This document shows, piece by piece, positions 44,945-54,774 of a stretch of DNA of 64,000 nucleotides (positions are counted from its first letter, which is position 1; every line of letters begins with the position of its first letter). Source of the stretch: Bursaphelenchus xylophilus (Eukaryota > Nematoda > Chromadorea > Rhabditida > Aphelenchoididae); NCBI GenBank assembly GCA_904066235.2, contig CAJFCV020000004.1, forward strand, positions 9,734,001-9,798,000, written 5' to 3'. The position numbers and the translations under genes are program-made. The notes under the pieces are model-generated. The model saw only the letters and a list, made by a program, of their open reading frames with translations, did no database searches and was not told where the DNA came from.

Positions 44945-45193
44945 ATCTCTCAGAAAACAAAAGTGCACCTTACACTTGGTGCATAAAGCAATTTGCCACT
45001 TTATGCACCGTGCAATAGGCTTTTTTGGGCTCTCCTCACTCGACCCTGATTTTTTCGCACATGCATTCGCAAAAATCACATCAGCGGCTTTGCGAACGGA
45101 CTCGTACTTACGTCCAAAGGCTCTGGCGCCACAGTCCGCTGCGCTTGTTGCCAAAAGCCCGAAAACAAAGAAGAGAAAAAGAAGCAGTTGCAT
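44945..45193 (-). pseudogene. inverted partial duplicate of the CC peptide gene
   Basis: Minus-strand copy of 41,268-41,590, including TATA box, ATG at 45,193 and the signal-peptide exon (MQLLLFLFFVFGLLATSAAD) with its GTAAGT donor at about 45,110. I find no cysteine exon downstream, so only the 5' part was copied. The duplicated segment runs to about 45,262. Confidence 0.7.
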
Positions 45194-45555
45194 TTCAAGT
45201 TAAATATGATCCTCCTCTGGCTGGATATAGCTATTTATACTGCCAGTCGGCCGGCCTTAAACATACTGCTCGGAAGACTTTGCGTCGCTGAAGAATGCCC
45301 TAATACCTAATTGTAAGAAGAGTATCTGAAAGTTTGGAAATATTTGGTCGGGCTGCAGTAAGTTTATAGGATAGTCTGCCACAAATAACGGGCGTTCCCT
45401 GTCCTGAAAAGGCAAGATCAGAGACTCTAAACAGGGTTAATCCCGAAAATCTGATAGTCCTCTACAAGACTTCAGACTTCCACAATCATCGGCTTGTTAG
45501 AGCGGCCTTTACTTTTATTTATGTGGGTCATATTGCACTGCTAACTGATCTGCGG

Positions 45556-45561
45556 TTTATT
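45556..45561 (-). terminator. poly(A) signal of ShKT gene 1
   Basis: AATAAA on the minus strand, about 65 bases after the stop codon. Confidence 0.65.
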
Positions 45562-45624
45562 TCGTAAAAAATAAATTTTCTACAGTCTTTACAACAATAT
45601 GTAATAACATAACTTCCACGAGGA

Positions 45625-45846
45625 TTACTGTCCGTATTTGCAGACCCCACAGGTCTGAATGCACGTCTTCAACATAAACGCCGTATACTGAGTGCCGGGT
45701 TTGCAGTACTGCGTGAATTGGGCGCAATTGATGGCTCCATCCACGCACCAATGCGCTGTGGTGCTTTTGGAAGTTTGAGTGACGGCAGTGGAATCACTCG
45801 GCAAGCAGAGGGCGAACAGGACCATGAACACAAGCAAAAGCTGCAT
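45625..45846 (-). CDS. secreted single-ShKT-domain peptide, gene 1
   Basis: Single-exon gene, 73 residues. Signal peptide is residues 1 to about 19 (MQLLLVFMVLFALCLPSDST). One ShKT domain at about 34-69 has the six-Cys order C-x6-C-x6-C-x12-C-x3-C-x2-C (CVDGAINCAQFTQYC, then TCIQTCGVC). The domain is named after sea anemone potassium-channel toxins, but in nematodes it is mostly a common extracellular module; no toxin role can be claimed. TATAAAAGG is at 45,969-45,977 on the same strand, 123 bases upstream. AATAAA follows the stop. Near-identical domain at 47,332. Confidence 0.85.
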   Translation of the reverse strand: MQLLLVFMVLFALCLPSDSTAVTQTSKSTTAHWCVDGAINCAQFTQYCKPGTQYTAFMLKTCIQTCGVCKYGQ

Positions 45847-45968
45847 CTTAGTTGATGTCAGTCCGTGGGGATGGTAATTCGAACTCGTCGCAGCAAAAGT
45901 CGCAAAAATGCAGAATGGCGATTTGAGCGCGAGGACCGATAATATTCAATAAGGCTGGGTCTGTGGCT

Positions 45969-45977
45969 CCTTTTATA
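45969..45977 (-). promoter_or_regulatory. TATA box of ShKT gene 1
   Basis: TATAAAAGG on the minus strand, 123 bases before the ATG. The distance is longer than for its neighbours. Confidence 0.5.
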
Positions 45978-46332
45978 TCAACCCGGCAAGGGTTCACTTT
46001 TTGATCCGCATGGTTTGGGAACGTTAAAGCCATATGTTTCGTTTTTTGAATGTTTAACTACCTGCTAAATAAACTTGCTATTGAACTGGAGTGTAGGTGA
46101 CGTATGCCCATCATCAAGCACTCGCGATGCCATCCCGGTATTCTACTAGATAAATGTGTGTAATTCAGTTTCAACAATCCGTCCAGAACGTTCACCTTTA
46201 TCGGGTATCTGGCTTCATTGTTTTTGTTTGTAATATATGTGTAGGTATACTCGTAAAGTTTTCACCCCCTTTCTGACTCGGTCTAAAGCGTACCAATTCG
46301 GACAAAATTTGTATGTGTGGCCTACTGACGAA

Positions 46333-46596
46333 TTATATAGTAACAAAGAATGTCATAACTGGCAACCCATAGAACTGTGTTTCTAAACCCAGGGGCAATT
46401 TCGGGAAAAAAACTTTTACCATCTCACCCCGGCCATTTAAAAAACATATATCGCCAGCGGTGCAGGCCGAACCTTTTGCAATCAACGCCCCATACCATAA
46501 GTTGACGGCGTCACGTCCGTTGCGTTCAACTGGCACGTTGCTGGTTGACGATTGCCTCGGAACAGTCATGGCTGGGCTTGGTTCGGCATGATTGAT
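46333..46596 (-). CDS. possible exon of an unidentified gene
   Basis: The minus-strand frame opens at an acceptor (TACTTTCTAG) near 46,597 and runs through an ATG at about 46,569 to a stop at 46,333. Content is protein-like with two Cys (GSACTAGDICFLNGRGEM). No family recognised, no signal peptide, and upstream exons were not found. Confidence 0.28.
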   Translation of the reverse strand: MNHAEPSPAMTVPRQSSTSNVPVERNGRDAVNLWYGALIAKGSACTAGDICFLNGRGEMVKVFFPKLPLGLETQFYGLPVMTFFVTI

Positions 46597-46689
46597 CTAG
46601 AAAGTAAAGGTAGACGAGACCTGAAATTAAAGTAGAAGTAAACGTTAGAGGTAGTTCCTGGAAATCCCTAAAATATCCGGCTCAAAAAC

Positions 46690-46815
46690 GTTGGGTGTGT
46701 CATCTCTGGCACTAATAACGCCTATTTTTCGAAAAATATTTTTTCAAAAGAGCCGGAGCCGGACCCCTTTTCGAATTTTGCACGGGAGCCGGGTGGCGGA
46801 GCCGGAGCCGAAATT
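46690..46815. repeat. GCCGGAGCC repeat copy with intact junction (empty-site relative of 50,470-51,500)
   Basis: CGTTGGGTGTGTCATCTCTG-GCACTAATAACGCC, then AGCCGGAGCCGG and GGGAGCCGGGTGGCGG. Read on the minus strand it matches both flanks of the fold-back at 50,500-51,478. Confidence 0.65.
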
Positions 46816-47331
46816 TTTTCCGTGGCTATAGGAGTGGAAGGGAAAAGTACAGAGATAATTTACAATAGACAGTTTGGGATCATTTTGATAGAAACAGGCA
46901 GACGGAGGTGGTTGTTCGGCTGTTCTCCTTGGACAGCGGCAATCTCTGGCTATAACCATGTGGTTTAGATGTGTAATCACCTGCATTAACTGTATCTTTT
47001 CGCAAGAAGTACATGGTGGTCTGACTGGATTCGTTGATTCGGCGCATACCGTCTTGTCATGCCTTGCGTTGCTATGACACTTTTTTTTACTAGCTCGTCA
47101 GTAGACGACACACCAAATTTGTTCCGAATTAGTACACACTGGACCGAGTTAGAAGGAGGTCAAACCTTTTTATGCGGAGTATAATTGTACCTCAGCCACT
47201 CTCTGACTTACCACTCAACCTCAAGCTTTTATATTACATGGTAATTTATTAACTGCTGCTGCCTTTTACTCCTTAAAAATAAAAAATCTTCATGTTCTGT
47301 TTACAAATTCTGTTCAGGTATCTTGGATCGA

Positions 47332-47576
47332 CTATTGGCCGTATTTGCACACTCCGCAGGTCTGAATGCACTTCCTCAACATGAAGGCCGTATACTGCGT
47401 GCCGGGCTTGCAGTACTGCGTGAACTGGGCACAGTTGATGGCCCCATCCACGCACCAATGTGCTTTGCTGGGAGTGGTGGGCGTGGTTGGGGTGGTGGGG
47501 CTTGTCTTCTTCTTTTTCTCGTCACTGCTACTTCCGAAGCCGAGGAAGTTGCCGCGGAAGATCACCTTTCGTGGAC
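47332..47576 (-). CDS. ShKT peptide, gene 2, 5' end unclear
   Basis: The C-terminal 40 residues nearly duplicate gene 1 (AHWCVDGAINCAQFTQYC, LRKCIQTCGVC), ending KYGQ and stop. Before the domain lies a linker with four Lys and a TTP repeat (TSPTTPTTPTTPSK). Unlike gene 1 there is no signal peptide in this exon. An acceptor (TATCTTCAG) bounds it at 47,576 with phase 1, so a first exon should exist, but I could not identify it. The only nearby minus-strand ATG (about 47,630) runs into a stop. It may use an undetected exon or be a 5'-truncated duplicate. Confidence 0.6.
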
Positions 47577-48126
47577 CTGAAGATAGTGATCGTCAGCAGC
47601 AATGTTAAGTGTTTTAGACGCGGCAGCTTGCATAAAACTTTATCTATTACAAAAAACGCGAGCTTTTATTTCATGTTGTCTTGGCCAACGAAAATTAGAT
47701 CATAGTCATTGAGAGGGCAGACGTCATTCGACGCAGATTTGACCAAAATTAACTCCAAAAATTGACAAATATCTTTTCGAAATTGAAATTAATTCAGCAG
47801 GAATGAACCAGCTGTGTAAACCTTGTCGTTTATGCATCCTTTTCTGCCGAAACAAAGGAAAAAACTGTAGGTTACGTAAATCCACTCGCGGCTCAAAGTC
47901 CAGAGAGCTCGTCGCTGCATGTAGCACTCTGGAAAAATCACTGCGAAAAACGGGAATCCGTAAAGAAAACTATCCGAAATTCAGGGTTTAAGGATATCTG
48001 CCACCAATTTAGAGTACTGTTTTAAGAAATATGTAAGATTCCAAGTTTGCACTTTGCAGAAGCAACCAATTTTTTCCAAGGTTCGTGAAAATGTGGCATT
48101 TTTTGCGAGGTTAGGCGTGAGAAGTT

Positions 48127-48427
48127 ACCGCACAGCGCACGTCAAACTGAAGTATGGCGAGACAACACCGTCGCACGTCAAACTGCGATAATCAAAAAAA
48201 AAAAAAAACAGTCCGGTGAATGGATTGGCAATTTGAAAACAGTCCGGTGAATGGATTGGCAATTTGCCAAAAAAGACACGAAAAAACGTTTTGTCGGTGA
48301 AGAAATGGGGAATTTTTGGGGCGAGAGAGTACGCTTTTGCGTGTCTTTTTTCTCTCTTTCTCTGCGAAATCAAGACGAAGTGTAAAAAATCGGTAGCGAA
48401 GGGTCTATTCCGGTCACCGGACTTCTC
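48127..48427. repeat. dispersed repeat, second copy of 8071-8285
   Basis: Same order of blocks as 8071-8285. A 29-bp unit containing ACAGTCCGGTGAATGGATTG is tandemly doubled at about 48,209-48,265. Confidence 0.6.
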
Positions 48428-48674
48428 AGTTTACGTGCAGCGTTCTGTACTTTCTTGACAAATGAAATATGTAAATCGGACACCGATTTTTTCGGATTTT
48501 TTTCGTGGGCGACATTTACGGCAGTCTAGCGAGCGCATGCTATAAGAATGAAATATCAAAGGAAAAAAATAAAATAAAAAATTTGCAGTGATTATAGAGC
48601 AAAAAGAGGTCTTTCCAGCCATGTCACTTTTTGCAACTTTTATACAAAACTGAATTGTTAATAAAATGAAGTAA

Positions 48675-49318
48675 TCAGCGCTGAAAAATGACCGACTTTG
48701 GATTTTCGGCGCCAAAAGACGCCCTTAGGCGTAATTTTATGTACAAGTGAGACGTACCACCACCTGCGGAATTTAATTCTCTACAACATATCCAAAAATG
48801 AAAAAATTTCACTGCTTTTCCGTCGACTTATACGTCACAAAACCCTTATATTCTCAGGAATTCATAGGATTATATTTGTTTAATTTTTTCGGGACTTCTA
48901 CGTGGCTTTTTGTATACTTTTGTGCTAACAATAACCGAGTTTACTTTTTTTGTTTTTGATAAAAAACAAAAAAGTTATAAAATGGCAAAAAACAGACTTA
49001 CAGCAGATGTTGGATCTACACTCATAATTCTGCGGACAGGCACCTTGAATGCAGGCTGAAAATAACGCGATCATCATGGGTTCTTTGTATATTTTGCTGG
49101 GCTCAGAGCTCCTTATCGAAGAGTTAACGAAAACAAAATAAAATGTAAAAAGATTGTGGACTACCGATAACTTTTTTTAAATAGTAAAACCTAAATATTC
49201 CTACAAATCGTCCTTTTAATAACCCACCTCCCAGAGCGTTGCCGCAGACCCACGTGGGATCGGGCGTTGTGGCCGCACAAAGGCCGAACAAAGCCAGTGA
49301 CATGCATAACCACTTCAT
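48675..49318 (-). CDS. small secreted CC-type cysteine-rich peptide
   Basis: Exons 49318-49228, 49055-49002 and 48763-48675, phases consistent, 77 residues. Signal peptide MKWLCMSLALFGLCAA. Mature region WVCGNALGG, then CIQGACPQNYEC and NIC, with the second Cys of the CC pair restored by the third exon (acceptor TTCCGCAG). The last exon encodes a basic tail without Cys and is less certain. I chose the ATG at 49,318 over the in-frame one at 49,333 because the TATA box at 49,352-49,360 would start transcription near 49,325. Same exon and phase plan as the gene at 41,331. Confidence 0.65.
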
Positions 49319-49351
49319 TTCGGATAATAACATCCATCATCCGTTTGCTCC

Positions 49352-49360
49352 CCTTTTATA
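49352..49360 (-). promoter_or_regulatory. TATA box of the CC peptide gene
   Basis: TATAAAAGG on the minus strand, 34 bases before the chosen ATG. Confidence 0.7.
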
Positions 49361-50052
49361 TACAGCTCGGGGATGAAGTTTGAAGTTTGCATATGGATCA
49401 AGTTTTCAGACCGGGCCCGCTGCGGAAATATTGTTGGAAAAGTTTCGCATCGGCAAAAAATGGATCTGTTTGGATTAGAGTGCCTGAGGCCAAGTTTGGG
49501 CAATGAGAACAGCCTCACGGGATGAAGAAAAAGTTGGGCAGGTGTGAGAGAGCATACAGAGAAAAATGCGGACTTGTAAATTGATCAAAGCCGGCTGCGC
49601 AAACGGTTGTATTTGCGTATTTGACCGAGTATTCTGCTGCCCAAAGGGCCTAATAAAAGATCGAGTTTAAGTGAACAATTTTAAGTGAACTTGTAATTTA
49701 AACAAAGTTTTTTTTTTTTCGGTTCGGACGTCAACGCGACTGCAATGTCTATAAGAAAAAATGAAGGTCTTGCCAACATCAAATGACATACTGTTTTTTT
49801 AGAATACCCACAAAAGTTAAAGTACATTGACCGGCCGCTTCGTTTTTTATTTGTTAATGGTGTCTATCAAGCAGGGGAAGCGTGTTTTGCAGAGCCAAGC
49901 CAACGACCTTCGGCCAGGGATTAAGATCCGCAGGCCGGCCCGGTTGATCTTTTTTGAGCTAGAAAAGACATCAATTGCATTATTAAAACTTGAAAATTTT
50001 TACTTACTTCTGTATTAAGCACAAAAAACTTTATGTATTATGCACTTAAAGA
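49361..50052. other. intergenic, no gene recognised
   Basis: No exon or repeat supported, apart from a lone CCGGCCCGG at about 49,934. Confidence 0.45.
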
Positions 50053-50353
50053 ACAACCGTGTTTGTTGGTTTCATAGATCGCGTGAGCTTCACGCGGTTT
50101 GTATAGCCGGCAGCGTTCAAAAAATGAATTACGCGGCATTCAGTAAGCCGAATTCGAAGCAACCCAAGTGATCTGCAATTACAGAAAGGACAATACGTAA
50201 TACTGAAACAACACGCTCGCAGAAAATGGATACAACAAAGAAATAACACGGCAATTGATAAGTCTATGGTTACCCCATAAACCAGACATGAGAGAAACAC
50301 AAGCGACAGCGGATAATGGCGTAAAATTGGTTCTTACGGCCGCTGAAATTGTC
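50053..50353. repeat. dispersed repeat D, uninterrupted copy
   Basis: Aligns with 59,201-59,907 from AACCGTGTTTGTTGG to GCTGAAATTGTC. It contains the unoccupied target (CTATGGTTACCCCATAAAC) for the two MITEs present in the other copy; the target TA is 50,271-50,272. Confidence 0.75.
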
Positions 50354-50362
50354 GGTTATGGG

Positions 50363-52177
50363 TAGAGATTGCCACGGTCAAAATTTTGGCTCCGGCTCCC
50401 GGGCAAAAAATTTAAAAAGGTCTCCTGCTCCGAGCTCACATGAAAATTTTTTTTAAAAGTATTTTTCCAAAAATTAGAGTTATTATTGCCAGGGATAACG
50501 GTTTTCCTCGAGAGGAACCCCTCGTTGAGAGGAACCCCTCATCGAGAGGAACCCCTCGTCGAGAGGAACCCCTCGCGAGGGGTTCCTCTCGATTTTTCCG
50601 AATATGGAGGAAATTTGTCGATGTAGGGGGTTTCAAAGGTCGATGTAGGGGGTTTCGAGGGCGGGGATTTCAAAAATGATGTTAATTTTTTCTGATTTTT
50701 ACTTTTTTTCTTAACTAGTAGTGTTAAAAAGTAATTTTTGGAATTTGTTCTATAAATACTCGATTTAGGGGTTTTCGAGGGTGCTGATTTCGAAAATCAT
50801 GTTAGCTTTCCTCTTTATAGTACTATCTGGTACTATGCAGTACGAGGTGAAAATATGGCTTTTGGCGTTAATGGTGTTGTTTTGATGCTTAGTACTCCTC
50901 AAAAACACGTTTTAAATAACTGGTACTGTTTAGTACCGTCTGGTACTATGTAGTACAAGGTAAAAATTTGGCCTTTAGGTGTTAGTGGTGTTGTTCTGTT
51001 GCTTAGTACTCCTATTTTCACCTTGTACTACATAGTACCAGACGGTACTAAACAGTACCAGTTATTTAAAACGTGTTTTTGAGGAGTACTAAGCATCAAA
51101 ACAACACCATTAACGCCAAAAGCCATATTTTCACCTCGTACTGCATAGTACCAGATAGTACTATAAAGAGGAAAGCTAACATGATTTTCGAAATCAGCAC
51201 CCTCGAAAACCCCTAAATCGAGTATTTATAGAACAAATTCCAAAAATTACTTTTTAACACTACTAGTTAAGAAAAAAGGTCAAAATCAGAAAAAATTAAC
51301 ATCATTTTCGAAATCCCCGTCATCGATTACCTCTATATCCAACATTTCCTACTCGGGGGTTCCTGTCGACGAGGGGTTCCTCTCAACGAGGGGTTCCTCT
51401 CGACGAGGGGTTCCTCTCAACGAGGGGTTCCTCTCAACAAGGGGTTCCTCTCGACGAGGGGTTCCTTTCGATGGCATTCAGGGATAACACACCCAACGTT
51501 TTTGCAACGCATCCTACCCAGTATTTTTCAAGCCATTTGTTTTAACAAGACTGCGAAATTTTTACTTTTCTGAATGCTGAGAAGCCTCCACTTTGGGTTC
51601 GGGAGCCGGAGCCGCACCCAAAATTTCCGGCTCTGGCTCCCGGCTCGGAGGCGGGCGCACACTTGCGGGCAACCACTTTGCGGGCAAATTTTTTTCGGGC
51701 AGCCACTTTGCGGGCTACCGACATTTGCGGCCAGCACCGGCATTTGCGGTCAGCCTGGGACATTTGCGGGCAGCCGACGCCTGATTGTGAGGGTAACAGG
51801 GTGGACATGGAAAAATTACTATGATATTTTGGAAATTTGCCGACATTTGCGGGCAACCGGTGCTTGAGGATAACAAGGTGTAGGTGGAAAAATTACAGCG
51901 ATATTGGAAGTTTTCCGACATTTGCGGGCAGGAAATACTTGGAGGAATCCGACATTTGCGGGCAACAGTTCCAAAAGTTCCAATACAATCTGTGTGATTA
52001 TTTTTTCCTGTTGCCCGCAAATGTGACCCCCCCAAATTTTGCCCGCAAAGTGGTTGCCCGCAAAAAATTTGCCCGCAAACTGGTTGCCCGCAAGTGTCGC
52101 GACGCCGGCTCGGAGTCGGAGCCGCTCAGAGCCGGAACCAAGAGCCGGCTCCCGAGCCATGACAATCTCTGGTGCCA
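50363..52177. repeat. composite GC-repeat region with GCCGGAGCC and TTGCGGGCA arrays
   Basis: The left edge has AGAGATTGCC then GGCTCCGGCTCCCGG. The right edge has GAGCCGGCTCCCGAGCC then CAATCTCT. Between 51,655 and 52,100, TTTGCGGGCA occurs about nine times rightward and its inverse TTGCCCGCAAA about five times at the right side, forming a fold-back. At 51,772-51,930 a unit of 85-90 bp (GACATTTGCGGGCA plus GGAAAAATTAC) is tandemly doubled. The fold-back at 50,500-51,478 is inserted in its left part. No coding capacity; frames across it are repeat-derived. Confidence 0.6.
50500..51478. mobile_element. 979-bp fold-back element with 19-bp terminal tandem repeats
   Basis: Flanked by a perfect 10-bp direct repeat CAGGGATAAC (50,490-50,499 and 51,479-51,488). 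The left terminus has about four copies of a 19-bp unit GAGAGGAACCCCTCGTC. The right terminus has about six inverse copies (GACGAGGGGTTCCTCTC). Inside are near-perfect arms of 340-380 bp (about 50,600-50,971 and 51,013-51,350) with repeated GGTACTATGTAGTAC motifs around a 40-bp centre. No transposase. The structure is like Drosophila FB elements. Confidence 0.85.
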
Positions 52178-52394
52178 TGGCAAAAGCGAGTTGCAGTGCG
52201 CGCATAATCAGGCAAAAACAATAGCGGCGTAGTTGAAAAAAGCCTACGTCTCTGTGGTATTTTGATTCGCGGTGCAAAAACGAAAAGTGCACGGTGCAAA
52301 TTTGGGGAAATCTATTCACCGTGCATCTTACCGCGCGACAAAAAGTCTATTCATTTATAAAAATATTATACTATTATGTATAGCCAACAAGCCG

Positions 52395-52663
52395 TAAAAC
52401 TGCAATATTAAGAGTGGGTCGACTGACAATACGCCGACTCAACCCTCAAACGACACATACTGTTCGGTCTCGCCGAATATACGTATGTAAATACAAAATT
52501 TCGTCACTACCAAATGGAGAGAAAGCACAGCCCGTTTGCATTCTATTCTTGGACCCCAAACAGATCGTACATGGCCCCGGGGTTCAATCGTCATATTGGG
52601 TCAAGAACATCAATGAAACTTGGGCACTTGTGCAAACCGATTACTGAGCATGTTCACAGATAA
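52395..52663 (+). CDS. possible terminal exon, reading frame ambiguous
   Basis: Two overlapping frames look coding before AATAAA at 52,674-52,679. One ends at 52,647 and contains CILFLDPKQIVHGPGVQSSY. The other runs from the ATG at 52,514 to 52,663 and starts MERKHSPFAFYSWTPN. Neither is recognised. No signal peptide. Confidence 0.28.
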
Positions 52664-52703
52664 TGCGAGGTTGAATAAACAAAAGAGAATAACGAGTAGC
52701 ATG

Positions 52704-52711
52704 TATAAAAG
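52704..52711 (+). promoter_or_regulatory. TATA box of the CC+ShKT gene
   Basis: TATAAAAG, 58 bases before the ATG at 52,769. Confidence 0.65.
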
Positions 52712-52768
52712 AAGTTGTTGAATATTGAGAGCCACAAGTCCAGTTGTTTCAATTTTTTCTACTTAAAT

Positions 52769-53431
52769 ATGAGGATCATTTCAATTATTGCCATTTTAAA
52801 TATTGTGTTCGTAGAGGCCAGCGTATGTCCCGACGCGCAAACGGCGGCTGGACGTAGGTTTTTGGACGATCCAATTGTCTTTAGGCCTTTTAAAATACCG
52901 GGAAGTCTTAAAATAGCAAACGGTAAAAGATGAAAAATCCATGGCTTTTGACTGAATTACTTTATTGAAAAAAATCACCGAACTTAAGCCTGCTGTAAAG
53001 AAGCTTCGTTTGCCGAAATTAAGACGAACTTATATCCTTCTTTTCAGCGTGCTTCGAAGGAGAATGCATTGATGGTTACACCTGTACGAATGGCGGATAC
53101 TGCTGTATGTGTAAATTATTTGGTGTTTCGTATTTACTGCATAGCAATTTCGCATCAAATTATACGATGATTCTTCTCATACCCAATTTCAGGCCCCATA
53201 GTCGAAAGAGTAGCCGCCGTTCTAGATTCTTCATCTTCATCCGATGATGTTATTCGTCTTCATACGAAGACTACAACCAGAAAAAAGTTCACTCTGACGC
53301 TTCCTGTCGATTGTAAGGATGGTGCGGTGAACTGCGGCATGTTTACGGGCTATTGCCGTCCCGGAACTGAATACTCGTCGTGCATGCAGACACATTGCCG
53401 GAAAACCTGCGGATACTGCGTCCAGGGATGA
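52769..53431 (+). CDS. secreted protein with a CC-type domain fused to an ShKT domain
   Basis: Exons 52769-52853, 53048-53104 and 53193-53431, phases consistent, 126 residues. Signal peptide MRIISIIAILNIVFVEAS. Then a CC-type module (VCPDAQTAAG, PCFEGECIDGYTC, GGYCC), a Ser/Asp linker (DSSSSSDD) and a basic KTTTRKK segment. Last comes one ShKT domain (CKDGAVNCGMFTGYC, then HCRKTCGYC) to the stop. Exons 1-2 follow the plan of the CC peptide genes at 41,331 and 48,675; the ShKT domain occupies most of exon 3. Secreted or cuticle-associated; function unknown. A fold-back element begins 37 bases after the stop. Confidence 0.85.
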
Positions 53432-53467
53432 TTGTAAAAATTTGCACTGCCTATTTAAAGATCCTTG

Positions 53468-54005
53468 AAACACGATTTTTGAGTCACTGAATCAGCCGTG
53501 GACATACAATAGAAAAAAAACGATTTTGAGAATTTTGTTTTAAAATGGCCGAAGGTGCCCTGCTAACACATTACCGAAATATTTTTGCCCATTCTTCTGT
53601 TAACCTACCGTAATTTGCAAAGAATTGTATGCTTATTAACAAATGTAAAAATAAGCTGTGGCACTTCAGAAAGAAATTTTTTATGGCCGTTTTTTTGCGG
53701 CCGAAGAACGGTTTTGCTCTGTTACAGTAACCCGATCGCCAAAATTCCACTTCCGTTGGAATGACAAGGTACCAAAACCTATACATCACCGTTTTTAAAC
53801 CATTTACGATGCGTATTTGTTGAGTAAAACCCGATTACTGTAAAATCACACCTTTGTATTTAAATTACGGTAGGTTAACGGGGGAATTAGGCAAAAATAC
53901 TTCCGTAATGTGTTAACAGATTACCTCCGGCCATTTTATAGCAAAAAACTCAAAATCAATTTTTTCTTCTATGGCACACCTTCAGTGACTCAGAAATCGT
54001 GTTTT
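53468..54005. repeat. inverted-repeat DNA element
   Basis: Ends AAACACGATTTTTGAGTCAC and the inverse GTGACTCAGAAATCGTGTTT. Arms of about 150 bp share AAAATGGCCG, GTTAACCTACCGTAATTT and AACACATTAC. The centre holds a smaller inverted pair (TTACAGTAACCCGAT, CCCGATTACTGTAA). Confidence 0.7.
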
Positions 54006-54770
54006 TACATGTAAAGCAAAGATGCCTAGTGCTACGTAGGGCTTCTGGTTTTATGATAAATAGCTGAAATTTACTGATAATCGATAAACAATATATGCAT
54101 ATAATACTTGATCTTCTGACTCTTTAATATAACGCTACGAAATTTTGATTAGATCTGCTCCAAGTGACAATTTGTCTTAAGTTAAGAGTGCTTTCCTCAA
54201 CGTATCAGTAATGGTAACAAAGCACTTCTTTCTCATGTTTGCTGTAAAAGTTCAGTCTAAACTTTTTTTCGGAAAATAGTAGTCAATTAACAGCCGCGCT
54301 GTGGGTCATGAATATCAGAAAAGTAGCAGTATATGTATACAAATCAGCAGGCTTTTAGATGTCCGTATTTGATGTATATCCATATCCGGAAAAATGAGGA
54401 TACGTGACTGACTGCCTATGACGCTGGTCCCTCTCGGGAAGCCGTCCAAACTACAACAAAATCCAAAAATAACAACGAATTTTTATTATGGTCGACTTTG
54501 GAGACTTAGATAAAGTTTATTAGAGAGAATATTTACAAGAGTTATGAAGAGGTGGAAGCTTCCTCGATTGATTTCGAGGGCAGCTTATTTAGTAGCCTGA
54601 GTTATCGCAAATACATTGTAATTTGGGTTGAACAAATTCCAAACTTAGTTTTCTATGTACCCAGTTTCTTCTGAGTCCATTTGTGTCCTCGTTCAGTTTG
54701 GTAATCCGGATGTTATCGATCATTAGTTCCTCTGTGTTTGACGCACGCAATGCGCGTGGTCATTAACCTT
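54006..54770. other. intergenic, no gene recognised
   Basis: AT-rich; no exon or repeat supported. Confidence 0.45.
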
Positions 54771-54774
54771 GATC

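Noticed and set aside
50046..50300. 84-codon minus-strand frame repeated at 59,151-59,489
   Set aside because: The two copies of repeat D differ mostly at amino-acid-changing positions, with no sign of protein constraint. Treated as non-coding repeat.
50508..50592. Regular 19-bp repeats as a possible CRISPR-like array
   Set aside because: Units are directly tandem with no unique spacers, in a eukaryotic genome, and form the termini of a fold-back element.
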